From Notospermus geniculatus (taxonomy: Eukaryota > Nemertea > Pilidiophora > Heteronemertea > Lineidae): a stretch of 64,000 nt of DNA. Below the pieces are notes generated by a model, which did no database searches, was not told the origin of the DNA, and saw only the letters and a program-made list of their open reading frames with translations. The first letter of the stretch is position 1, and each line of letters starts with the position of its first letter. The position numbers and the translations under genes are program-made. The DNA is taken from assembly GCA_002633025.1 (NCBI GenBank), contig NMRB01001693.1:79322-143321 (forward strand), in the 5' to 3' direction. Of this stretch, positions 26,880 through 38,550 are shown in pieces.

Positions 26880-27994
26880 ATATTACATGGTGACGCCTCT
26901 TGTGCATGAAGGTAACAATTGTCACCAGAACAGTGGACACAATCACGCTAGGCCGTGAAATCACGCTAGAGCGTGAAAACCTTCTTCTGTGGAAACCAAA
27001 TTTTTACATACAGAATTGTGTACCGGTACCGGTACAAATTCAGCATTGAAAAAAAACTTAAAATTCTTCCTTAATATATCGAGTTATGTGTGTTCAACAT
27101 GAATATGGCTGATTTTTTTCAATTAAAAGTTTTTTAACGAAGTTAAAAGTTTTTGAAAATTGGGCCATACATTTTGTACAGCGTACAGGCGAATGTACAG
27201 TCACGGTGTAGCGTGATGGTGTCCACTGCTGAAAATCAATCCAGCATTTCATCATGAGTGGCTTTATCTCAGAGTTTGTGGTGGATTTAGATTCTGTAAC
27301 CTCTTAATCAATATGTTTCTGGTTGATATCCTTACAAAATATCTGTCACGCACTTTTTTTACAGAAGTTTGAAAGACCAAATAATGAAAACTCACCCTCT
27401 CTTCATGGGGGCTGCCATCTTGGAATAGGGTGATCGATGCCAGAGCCACCTATATTTATTTTGTGAACTACATAAACTCACAATTAAGACCTGTGTGCAT
27501 AGTGAAGGGTTGTGTGGCCAGGGGGAGGGATTAGGGTGAGTTTAAAGAAAGGTCACAATTGTGACCCGCATGCAACAAAGGGCTAAGACCGTTTCATCAT
27601 CTTCCCTGAAAATAACGAAGTTGAACTTATTAAAATCAGTCATTTTCAATGGTACCAAGCAGCAATGATTGGAGGCTGAACTGGTGGGATATTGTAATGA
27701 AGATAAAAATATTAAAAATACATAAGATTTTAAATTGAATAAAATTAATATAAAATAAAATAATTAAGATAATTTAAAAAAATAATTTTATTAATTTTTA
27801 TCATCTTAAGTTTTTTATTTCAATTGTAATAATCGTAATTATTAATTGAATTTTTTAAAATCTTATTAAATTTATTTTAATAAATTATTATTTTGCATCT
27901 GGTGGCAGCCATTAAATTCATTTTGATTAATTCTAATTATTTCAATTAAAACGTCTTTTTGTTTTGTTTTTCTGTGCTCTAAGTTGGATAATTT

Positions 27995-28130
27995 TTTGTT
28001 CTCTGGGATTAAAAAAAGAGAAATTGTACAAGTTTTCCAGCAAATGAAAAAAAAAACATGCCACATAGGGAATTGAACCCAGGATCACCTGCACGGGAGT
28101 CCATCATGCCCACCACTACCCTACATGTTC
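27995..28130 (-). repeat. SINE type 4 (minus strand)
   Basis: B box complement GGAATTGAACCC and CACCTGCACGGGAGTCC on the + strand, with the body TTGTTCTCTGGGATTAAAAA. Copy 2 equivalent within 36716-37000, which has extra internal sequence. Confidence 0.72.
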
Positions 28131-28399
28131 CTTATGTTTGAAGGGGCAATATCACTATACCAATCCAAAAATATTCTGCTCATTGAAAAAAATGTGACCC
28201 GTGACAGCAAACGAGTCGGAATGCGCCGGAAAGAAGACTGAAGATGACACTGGAGAATAGAAATTGACAGAGTCAACTTTCACAATGGCCAGACAATACT
28301 GAAATAAACAATCCGTTGGGGGGGTGCACTTTTTGGGTCTTCTTCTCTGCGCATTCCGACTCATTTTGCTGGCACGGGTCACAAATGCCTTCACATCGT

Positions 28400-28510
28400 T
28401 GGTTCTCTAGGATACAAATTTAAAAACCTGGAGCTGGATGGGGAATTGAACCCGGGACACCTGCACGTTCGTCGCCCAGTGTGGTCTGCACTACACCACT
28501 GAGCTCTAAA
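28400..28510 (-). repeat. tRNA-like SINE head (minus strand)
   Basis: The + strand shows GGAATTGAACCCGGGACACC and TGCACTACACCACTGAGCT, the complement of a B box followed by an A box. In copy 2 this head is split by an 84-bp MITE at 37313. Confidence 0.75.
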
Positions 28511-29315
28511 CCACAACTGCACGTCAGCCTCTAAATCTAGGCCTAATTCCAAGCTATAAAAGACTAACCTGCAAAAGGTGGAATTTAGTAAGGTAGCCTA
28601 CCCCAGGAAGTAGTATGCCTGCCCCAACTCCAGTCAGTTTGTAGGACGTCCATTTATAATCCAAAATTGGGTGATCTTCAAGTGGTTACTACTTATCTTG
28701 TCGAGTTGAAGTTTAGTTCTTCAGACAACGTATAGATGGCGATGGCGTTTCGTGCTTCGGAATCGGTCTGGAAGGATGAAGTTTCGTTGGGGTAACCAGT
28801 CAAGTAGGGCTGATTTAATCCTAAACCAAACCGCACCCAACCCTCCTTGCATCCTCCTTCAGGCATATACCCCCTAAAAACCCTTTTAAAACCCCTGCAT
28901 TCACCATTCTTGTCATCATGGCCATTGAATGCAGATGGATTTTTTGTAGGCGGCGACATCACGGCATTTTAAAGGGGGATTAACATGCCAATTTCACACA
29001 TCTTTTTTATATATAAAATCTGGTGAATTATCGTGAATCCAATGTTTTTCAGCATCTTCACATCATAAAGTTTATAATAAACACTGGATTTTGGAAAAAT
29101 TGAAGGATTTCGGCCTAAAAATGCCTTTGGAACTTACCATCCGCAGAGTTGGGAGGCTGCAAAAACAATGTTATCGTCATCAAATCGACTTGATATTTCA
29201 CACACATACGTACAGACGTATACTTTAACATATAAAAATAGTCTCACAACAATCAAAACTTCTCTTCATGGAAATAAACGGGTGACTTTGAGAGCAAAAC
29301 TGCCGGATCAACAAA

Positions 29316-29372
29316 CGTCCCCTTTCAAATTCTATTTCTAAATCAAATTTTTTCGCTATCGATTCACTTTAA
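29316..29372 (+). mobile_element. Truncated TTAA element at duplication junction
   Basis: Only the right 57 bp of the element seen whole at 20156-20344 is present, ending at TTTAA. Confidence 0.85.
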
Positions 29373-32300
29373 GAATGTGTATTGTATCAACACTAGGTTT
29401 CCGTCTTAAAAAGTAGTGCGTGGGCGAAGGGAACAGTAGAATTCTTCTATTTAATTTGTAAAGCGGTTACCCATCACGTCGTTTTCTACACTTACAATAT
29501 AGATCGTTGAAGATAGGTGTATAAAGGTATAGAGTGATACAAACATCGGTGGAGTAGATGTAAAGTAATAATAAAGTTATTCTGTTTCATTTTCGACAAG
29601 ATAAATACTGTTTTCTGCAAAATTTAGAAAAAGAAAAAGAAGAAAAGAAAGAAGTTCGCGTCACGTGATGGACCAGGTGACGATGACGTCAAGATTTTCA
29701 AGATGGCAATCTAGCGTCAATGGCAGTGTTAAAATTTTTGTCCAAGTATCAAAAATTCAACGCTGCGTGGAGTATGATAAAAACACGGTCAGCAGAATCA
29801 ACCATTCATTTGGTTCCAGAACTCACCACTAGGCGCAGAAGAATTCGGCAGTGGCCTCGTTTGACCTTGACCTCTTTAGTTTATTTTTAATAACACGGCC
29901 GGGAAATGTCAGAGTCTTCGTGTACCGTCCGCGTGTGCATCTTTGCTTCGAATTTTTGAGACGTGGATGCAAAAAAGGCAACATACAATAACTGTTAAAA
30001 AAGTGATATAAGTTAAAAAGTGATCTAATCATTTTCAACCTCAGAATCCTCCATCATTGACTTAACCATTGTATCAGACTTGATATTTTGTCCATCATTC
30101 TTTTATCTAATGGCACAAATCAGCTCCTATAACCAGTTAACACCTACAGCAATAGAAACAAGTTCTACCCTAGATTTTTATGCCTTAGAAATCAAATGAG
30201 CTGATTAATTTTGATCTGAGATGTTGGGGTCATGGTGATATCGATGTTCGATATCACAAAATTTGATATTTTGAGATAACTTGCCACATTGTCAACTGAT
30301 CAACATGAAACAAGTAGTCTTAATAACCGCACAGTGCTTTACTTTCCACAGAGTCCTTTTTATTTGCTAGCCAATAGGCCGAGCTGCGCTGACATGTTCG
30401 CAAGTTTCAGCCGGGGTTCGGAGTACCTTTGTGCAAAACATTATATCTTGATTGGTTTAGATAGAAACCAACCCTCTGCAAATATTTGCATTGTCAAGTC
30501 ATATTTAACAATATTCAAGACCTTGAAATCGAGTTTCACGTTTGGGTAAATGAGTACATGTAATTAAAATTCTTATGGATTTATTTTTGTATTTGATAGT
30601 CTCAATATTTTTTTTGGCTAATTAATTTTTAATTGATTGTTAGCCCTCATTCCGAAGTACATTACTTTAGCTTTATAAATCGACTTGACCGATGCTGTCA
30701 CGTTTGGCGCCACCAAACAGGCTGGCAGTCCATCACGTTCTGGAGGGACTTTGAATGTGCCTCACGGTCGTTTGTATATTTCTGTTCTTTGTTGATTTTT
30801 TGAAAGCTGGAATCTCCAGTTTTCGTTCAGCTTTAATTCATTCGCTGAACAGGCAGTGTGTGTGAAACGAGCATAAGAATGAAGAAATAGGCTTTGCATA
30901 ATCCCACACCACAATGTTAGTATTGTTAAGAAGGTTAGGGTTAAAAGGTGTGGTGGGGATAATGCAAAAGCCTATTTCTGATCCTTAGACCAGTTTCCCA
31001 AACAATTCTCCTGTTCAACGCACAAATCAGAACAGGAGAGATAGCCGGGAAAGATAGTAGAAGACGGTCGGCAGTCGTAAACAGGCAGAAGACGCTGACT
31101 TACAGACAACTGTAACCGGTGGTCGGCAGATCCCCGGCATACACGGGACGTCCACCGACCTGGTCGACGGAGAGGTCACCTGCAAGGCACAGGACATCGT
31201 CGACCGGTATAAATCCCCTGTCAGAAACACAGAGCAGCAGTATTCCGCGCCTCGGATAGGCTCATTGGCTACGGTACCGCACGCGGAGTGCTTTCTTTAC
31301 ACAGAGTCCTAGCCAATAGGCCCGGCTGCGCTAACAGGTTCGCAAGTTGGTGAGTTCCGGCTGGGGTTTGGAGTACCTTTGTGCATAACATTATATCTTG
31401 ATTGGTTTTAAGGAAAATCCATCTCGGCATATATTTGTGTTGTCAGCTCATACGGAATAGAACTCAAAACCTTTGAAAATGTTTCTAGGATTGGAAAAAT
31501 GATCAATTGAAATTCGTATAGATTTATTTTTGTAAATCTAACAGTTTTAGTATATTTTTGGCCACTTGATATCTAATTGGTGTCGCTCATTCACCGCCAG
31601 CAGTAATCAGGTCAACACTAAAAAATGTTGAAGTACCAAAAGACCATGAATGTGTTCAAGTGTCAAAAGTATTAGGTAAAGTTGCGTGTTTCCAGCTAGC
31701 TTTCCTTTTGATTTAGCCGTGAAATCTCGCACGGAAAAGTCCATCAGGTGAATTCCTTTTGAGATGTTTCCATAGCGCGTTTTGGCGCATGATGTCTCAA
31801 TGTCTCAAAAGACTTGAAAAAAGATTTGATAGTGAAATTTTGATATTTCATGCAAAATTTGGCCTATTCTTCAGAGTGTCAAAATTGAGCCGTCTCTAAA
31901 ACTGGTTTGGAAACACAAAACTACATGTAAAGTCTGGCAACATCTATCTTCGACCTAATGGAATGCGGAAGTCATGTAATGTGACAGAGCTTTGCGGTTT
32001 TTAATCATGCCTGTCGATCACTTGTGGTCGTTCCCCGATTATTCGCGTTGTCCACTGGTCATTCAATAGCCGCGTGTGATTAAAGGTCCGTGGAAAATCC
32101 AACGATCAATTTCCTAGCTTCCGCATTCCATTAGGTCAAAGATAGATGCTGCCAGACTTTATAGTTAACTCATCTGCTCCCAGGTTTGAACAGATTAGAT
32201 GGTATCTTCTGTTGAAGTTTTCTAAATTCCTTAGAAATGAATTGGAAAAAATTTGAAGAAACTTTCATCCGATGGTTCATAGGAACAACCTTTCTTCAAA

Positions 32301-32964
32301 TATTTTTCAATCCGTACCACAGGATGTGAGAAAACTTTGACAGAAGATGTCGTCTGCTGGTCGCTGGAGGCAGATGAGTTGAGGCAACTAATCTTGTTAG
32401 CTGAGTGTTCTCCAACTTTTCACAGTTTGACTCAGCGGAACACGCCACAAGGCAGGAGTTGTGAATGTGTTATGCTAGTCTCATTGTGAAGGGGAGTTGG
32501 GGAGGGGCTTTATTGCAGAAAATGTGACAAAAGAGAACTGAGATGCAATATCCTGCATTCCAGAGATTTGAAAGGTATTGGACTTCTTTTTTTATGTGTA
32601 AGCAATTTTTGCCCTTTTTTTATTAATTATGTGAATTATTCACAAGTTGGTTGGACACTAACTAGATTTTGACTGGGACGGAGGGGCACAACTGGATTTT
32701 GACTCAGAGGTCAAAAATTTGACTTGGTGGCAGGTAGGCAGTAAATAGGAGTTGGAGAACACTGTTAGCTCATTCCTGAAGAACACCAAAGTTGTGGCAT
32801 ACCGGGTCGGTTTCACTCAGTAAAAAGCATTTTCCCAGCTGGCAAGGATCGGAGGTGCACTGGGGTGAATTGGTGGCCTCAACGGCTACCACTGGTGGTA
32901 AATAATACTAGTAATTTAAATTCAATTAATAAAATTAATAACTTAATCAAATTAATAATTAGGA

Positions 32965-33375
32965 TTTGTTGTTCTCTGGGGTAAAAAAAGAAAAACATTG
33001 CACAACTATTCCAGTAAATCAGAAAATTATTGTGCCAAACAGGGATTTGAACCCAGGGCCACCTACACGGGAGACTAGCATCGTCACCACTAACCCACAT
33101 CACTTCTCATGTGAAGGAGGGATATTTTTACTATAAGAATACAAAAATATTACAGTTATACTTGCTTCCAGCAATGGCACATTGATCCTTGTCCAGCCAG
33201 TTTTGGGCCAGATAAATAAAAATGATTACACATATAATATTTTGTTCTCTGGGATAAAAAAGAAAAACACTGCACAAGTATTCCAGTAAATTTATGAAAA
33301 AAATTTGGTGCCACACAGGGACTTGAACCTGGGGTCACCGGCATAAGAGGCCAGCATGGTCACCACTACTCCAAA
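32965..33375 (-). repeat. Two SINE type 4 copies (copy 2 of the duplication)
   Basis: Equivalents of the SINEs at 24380 and 24640: B-box complements GGATTTGAACCC near 33044 and GGACTTGAACCT near 33319. Confidence 0.75.
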
Positions 33376-33420
33376 TAATTCTCATACTCAAGGATGGATA
33401 TTTCCACTATAACAATCAAA

Positions 33421-33791
33421 TACAGTGGAAACCTCTCTTAACGAACACCTCTGCCAGGAGGACACCTCTCTATCTAAGGACACCAAAGTTCAGTCCCAAA
33501 TTGAGCATTTCTATTCATTTTAAAGCGAATCGATAGCGGATTTTGTTTACATTTGGCTGGTCTTTGTAAACACAAAATTCAGCCAATCAAAATGCACAAA
33601 AATTTCTTTGTTGACATTCTGGAGAAGTTTGTTTACATTTTTTCCTGAAAATTCGTCCCTTTTCAAATTCTATTTCTAAATCAAATTTTTATGCTGTTGA
33701 TTCGCTTTAACCTCTGTAATCAGGACACCTCTCAATTAAGGACAGCATTTGTCAGTCCCAGAGGTGTCCTTAATAGAGAGGTTCCACTGTA
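33421..33791. mobile_element. TACAGTGGAACC-type element with nested TTAA element (copy 2)
   Basis: Equivalent of 24832-25156; the nested TTAA element is 33520-33710. Confidence 0.82.
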
Positions 33792-34775
33792 ATATTATTG
33801 TTGAACAAATGCTTACCACTGATCCTTGCCAGCCAGTTTTGGGGCAAGATATCACACTCAGATGTTCAAGAGATGAGCAGGAGGAAGCCACTACCAGTAA
33901 CGCCTCCCAGTGGTGGCAGTGACGCCCTCCCATGCCCTGGATGGCAATGGCCAAGGTTCCAGGGTTTCCGCCAGCCAGGATTTTTTTCCAGGGTACGACC
34001 TGGGGGGGGGGGGCAGAGAAAAAAAATTTCAAAAAAATTTGTTTGGAAAATTTTTTTCTGTTAACAATGGCCTCCAGAGTCATTTTTTACACTCCAAAAT
34101 GCAAAATTAGTCTTCCTTCTGCATGAAAGTTGCATTTGAAACGTAACAAATTTAAGAAAATATTACTGAAGTGATTTTTTCAGGGTACTATATCGTACCC
34201 TCAAATTTCTTTAGGGTACCGGTACTATATTTGTACCCAAAGTACCCTCTGGCGGGTACCCTGGGTTCTGAACTCAAAAACTACTTACCCAACTTGACCA
34301 TGTTGGAGTCCCTTTCATACTTAGTTCCATTGAGAAAATACAGAATCCTACTAACCCTTTGTTGCATGAATCCTTTTTCAGGGACAGATTTTTGTGTCAT
34401 TTGGTTTTTGAGCTTGATTGGGGTCCAATAAAAGGAAAATGGCAGTTTTCGTGTGAAACCTGCCAATAGAGGGAGTTTATAGTTTGGTGACAATTGTGAC
34501 CGTCATGCACACCAGGTACTTTAAAGGGGAAATGAATAGCCAAGAACTACTGATTATGCAGTTTAAAAACACTTCATTTTGGAAAGAAAACAAATTTATT
34601 AGATTCAAATATTAGCAGTTCTTACATTACACATGTTTACTTGACCTATTTCACATATTTTGAAATTTGCACCCCCACAGAAATCGGTTAGGATGAGACT
34701 AAGATGTGCACATATAACCTGTCAGAAATGTCATTGTACCCTGATAATGTCCCAAGACAACTTATATCCTTGATT

Positions 34776-34917
34776 ATAATGAAGAAATTTGATAACACCT
34801 TTTTCATGATCAACTAAGTATTATTGAGTCTCAATAATACTTAGTTGATCATGAAAAAGGTGTTATCAAATTTCTTCATTATTATCTCTTTGCTGATCAA
34901 CACGGCACCCATCAATA
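34776..34917. mobile_element. Palindromic insertion with 13-bp target duplication
   Basis: Bases 34776-34828 are the exact reverse complement of 34830-34882, with 53-bp arms around a single central base, followed by a 35-bp tail. TATATCCTTGATT flanks it at 34763-34775 and 34918-34930. Copy 1 has a single TATATCCTTGATT at the equivalent place near 26300. Confidence 0.92.
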
Positions 34918-35310
34918 TATATCCTTGATTGATAGTCATGGAAACAATAACTGTGCTTGTCATCTGAGTCCAGCCCCCTCATCCTCGCTGTCCGATGGGA
35001 TGCTGCCATTGCTTCCATCTTCACACAGCAACTCCGCAACTTCATTGGCACTCAGACTTGACCTACAATATGAGATAATATAAAGAGTTAACCAAAGAAT
35101 ACTATGATGGGGAAATACACTGCATAACAGCAATATGTAGTAAGTAATATTACATGGTGACGCCTCTTGTGCATGAAGGTAACAATTGTCACCAGAAGCG
35201 GCGGATTGTCATGGTGGATGTGCACAGTGGACACAATCACGCTAGGCCGTGAAATCACGGTACATAGCGTGAAAACCTTCTGTGGAAACCAAATTTTTAC
35301 ATACAGAATT

Positions 35311-35533
35311 CAATGAGGAGGTCGCCTAATTTTTTCTACCATTTGATGGCGCTGCGACCGTATCCACTTTTCCACTGTGACGTCGTACGGAACGTCAACG
35401 TCACACTGCCGTGACGTTGTGGCTTCATGCTCGCACCTCACATTGCCACGGAGATTACGTCCTCAACACAATGAAAAGGCCTGATACGGTCGCAGCGACA
35501 TCTTTCCGTGGAGAAAAGGCGACCTCCTCATTG
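35311..35533. mobile_element. Foldback MITE present only in copy 2
   Basis: CAATGAGGAGGTCGCC at the left pairs exactly with GGCGACCTCCTCATTG at the right, and the inner arms include GCTGCGACCGTATC. Copy 1 is uninterrupted at CAGAATTGTGTACC near 27010. Confidence 0.9.
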
Positions 35534-36715
35534 TGTACAAATTCAGCATTGAAAAAAACTTAAAATTCTTCCTTAATATATCGAGTTACCGTAGCCTATG
35601 TGTGTTCAACATGAAAAAAGTTTTTTAACGAAGTTAAAAGTTTTTGAAAATTGGGCCATACATTTTGTACAGGCGAATGTACAGTCACGGTGTAGGCCTA
35701 GCGTGATGGTGTGCACTGCTGAAAATCAATCCAGCATTTCATCATGAGTGGCTTTATCTCAGAGTTTGTGGTGGATTTAGATTCTGTAACCTCTTAATCA
35801 ATATGTTTCTGGTTGATATCCTTACAAAATATCTGTCACACACTTTTACAGAAGTTTGAAAGACCAAATAAGGAAAACTCACCTTCTCTTCATGGGGGCT
35901 GCCATCTTGGAATAGGGTGATCGATGCCAGAGCCACCTATATTTATTTTCTGAAACTATTTAAACTCACAATTAAGCCCTATGTGCATGTGAAGGGTTTG
36001 TGGCCAGGGGGAGGGATTAGGGTGGGTTGTGACAAAGGATTAACAAAAAAAAGAAAAAAAAATTTGAAAAAATTTATTTTTTCAAATTTTTTTTTCTTCA
36101 AAATCCCCCCCCCCTCCTTGAAAATCCTGGCAGAAACCCTGAGTGGCAATGACTCCCTGCCACGCCCCCTGGATGGCAATGGCTGAGGTTTTGTACTTAA
36201 AACTACTTACCCAAATTGACCATGTTGGAGTCCCTTTCATACTGGTTCCACTGAGAAAAAGACAGAATGAATCCTATGAAGACCCTTGGAGGAATTATAC
36301 TGACGACACACCCTTTCATCATCTTCCCTGAAAATAAAGAGTTTGAACTAAAATCAGTCATTTTCAATGGTACCAAGCAGCAGTGATTGGAGGCTGAACT
36401 GGTGGGATATAAAAAGATAAAAATATTAAAATACATAAAATTAATGAAATTGAATAAAATTAATATAAAATAAAATAAAATAATTAAGATTTAATAAAAA
36501 TTTTTATCAATTTTTATCATTTTAATTTTAAGTTTTTTATTTCAATTGTAATAATCGTAATTATTAATTGAATTTTTTAAATCTTATTAAATTTATTTTA
36601 ATAAATTATTATTTTGCCTCCGGTGGCAGCCATTAAATTTATTTTGATTAATTAATTCTAATTATTTCAATTAAAACCGTCTTTTTGTTCTGTTTTCTGT
36701 GCTCTAAGTTTTTGT

Positions 36716-37000
36716 TTTCCGGGATTAAAAAGAGAGAAAAGTATTGCACAAGTTTTCCAGTAAATTACAAACTAAATTAATAAGTTTATTGATCCGTATA
36801 AAGATACATTTTATATTGGGAGGAGTACAATAAACTGTGCAGATGGTGCAATTAGATAAAGAGAAGATGGAGAACAAACAAGCAGCAGAGGATCTGTCTA
36901 TAGGAATGTACCTCTGTAAATGAAAAAAAATGTGCGACATAGGGATTTGAACCCAGGACCACCTGCATGAGAGTCCAGCATGGTCACCACTACCCTAAAT
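36716..37000 (-). repeat. SINE type 4 with an internal insertion (copy 2)
   Basis: The body at 36716-36760 and the tRNA-like head at about 36930-37000 are separated by roughly 150 bp that copy 1 lacks. Confidence 0.65.
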
Positions 37001-37312
37001 GTTTCTTATCTTCGAAGGGACAACTTCACTATACCAATCCAAAAATATTCTGCGTATTGAAAAAAATGTGACCCGTGTCAGCAAAACGAGTCGGAATGCG
37101 CCGGAAAGAAGACCTAAGATGACACCAGAGAACAACTCTAGAAATTGACAGAGTCAAATTTGACAATGGCCAGACAATACTGAAATAAACAATCCGTTGG
37201 TGCACTTTGGGTCTTCTCTGCGCATTCCGACTCATTTTGCTGGCACGGGTCACAAATGCCTTCACATCGTTGGTTCTCTAGGACACAAATTTAAAAACCT
37301 GCAGCTGGATGG

Positions 37313-37396
37313 TACACTCCTTTCGCAGTCTTCTCACTCGTACCTATCGTTCATAGACGATAGGTACGAGTGAGAAGACACTGCGAAAGGAGTGTA
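37313..37396. mobile_element. 84-bp palindromic MITE with 8-bp target duplication
   Basis: TACACTCCTTTCGCAGT at the left and ACTGCGAAAGGAGTGTA at the right; nearly the whole element is one hairpin. CTGGATGG is duplicated at 37305-37312 and 37397-37404. Copy 1 has one CTGGATGG near 28433. An 8-bp duplication is the hallmark of hAT-type transposition. Confidence 0.93.
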
Positions 37397-37509
37397 CTGG
37401 ATGGGGAAGAATTGAACTTGGGACACCTGCATGGTCGTCGCCCAGTGTGGTCTGCACTACACCACTAGAGCTCCACAAAGGGTGCACGTCGGCCTCTAAA
37501 TCTGCAAAA

Positions 37510-37650
37510 GGCCCCGATTACATAGAAGTATACGGTATACGAAAACGCCGGTTACAAAGGCTTTAAATGGATTCACGACAGTGAAGCCATTGTTAACCGG
37601 CGTTTTCGTATAGGCCTAGGCCTACCGTATACTTCTATGTAATCGGGGCC
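37510..37650. mobile_element. Foldback MITE present only in copy 2
   Basis: GGCCCCGATTACATAGAAGT at the left pairs with its complement ending at 37650; the inner arms carry ACGAAAACGCCGGTTA. Copy 1 lacks it near 28525. Confidence 0.88.
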
Positions 37651-38499
37651 TAGGCCTATAGGCCTAGGCCTTCCAAGCTAGAAGACACTAACCTGCATAA
37701 GATGGAGTTAGTAAGGTAGCCTACCCCAGGAAGGTATGCCTGCCCCAACTCCAGTCAGTTTGTAGGACGTTTTTTAATCCAAAATTGGGTGATCTTCAAA
37801 TGGTTAAGGTACTACTTATCGTCAAGTTGAAGTTTAGTTCTTCAGACAACGTATAGATGGCGATGGCGTTTCGTGCTTCGGAATCGGTCTGGAAGGATGA
37901 AGTTTCGTTGGGGGTAATCAGTCAAGTACGGCTGATTTAATCCTAAACTAAACCGCACCCAACCCTCCTTGCACCCTCCTTCAGGCATACACCCCCTAAA
38001 AACCCTTTTAAAAACCCCTGCATTCACCATTCTTGTCATCATGGCCATTGAATGCAGATGGATTTTTTGTAGGCGGCGACATCAGGGCATTTTAAAGGGG
38101 GATTCAACATTCCAATTTCACACATCTTTTTAACATATAAAATCTGGTGAATTATCGTGAATCCAATGTTTTTCAGGCATATTCACATCATAAAGTTTAT
38201 AATAGGGGCCTAAACACTGGATTTTGGAAAAATTGAAGGATTTCGGCCTAAATATGCCTTTGGAACTTACCATCCGCAGAGTTGGGAGGCTGCAAAAACA
38301 ATGTTATCGTCATCAAATCGACTTGATATTTCACACACATACGTACAGACCTATACTTTAACATATAAAAATAGTCTCACAACAATCAAAACTTCTCTTC
38401 ATGGAAATAAACGGGTGACTTTGAGAGCAAAACTGCCCGATCAACAAAGCATATATGTTCATATCCCATCCACAACCTGATCTGACACACAACTTTTTT

Positions 38500-38550
38500 G
38501 GGAGGCTGCAAAAACAATGTTATCGTCATCAAATCGACTTGATATTTCAN
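38500..38550. other. 50-bp repeat ending at a single N
   Basis: 38500-38549 repeats 38284-38333 exactly and stops at the N at 38550. This looks like an unmerged contig end rather than biology. Confidence 0.75.

Larger units (their letters stand above)
20288..29315 (+). repeat. Tandem duplication unit, copy 1 (9028 bp)
   Basis: Collinear with 29316-38448 from end to end. Landmarks in order are: the TTAA element fragment, an inner duplication (21360-22880), foldbacks at 22147 and 23345, minus-strand SINEs, a nested element at 24832, an N gap at 25365, and the stretch ending GATCAACAAA. No protein gene recognised. It carries an extra 350-bp insertion (26530-26879) not in copy 2. Confidence 0.92.
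29316..38448 (+). repeat. Tandem duplication unit, copy 2 (9133 bp)
   Basis: Direct repeat of 20288-29315. The junction at 29315/29316 joins the unit end (ATCAACAAA) straight to the unit start (CGTCCCCTTTC). It differs from copy 1 by scattered substitutions and by insertions at 34776, 35311, 37313 and 37510. Confidence 0.92.
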
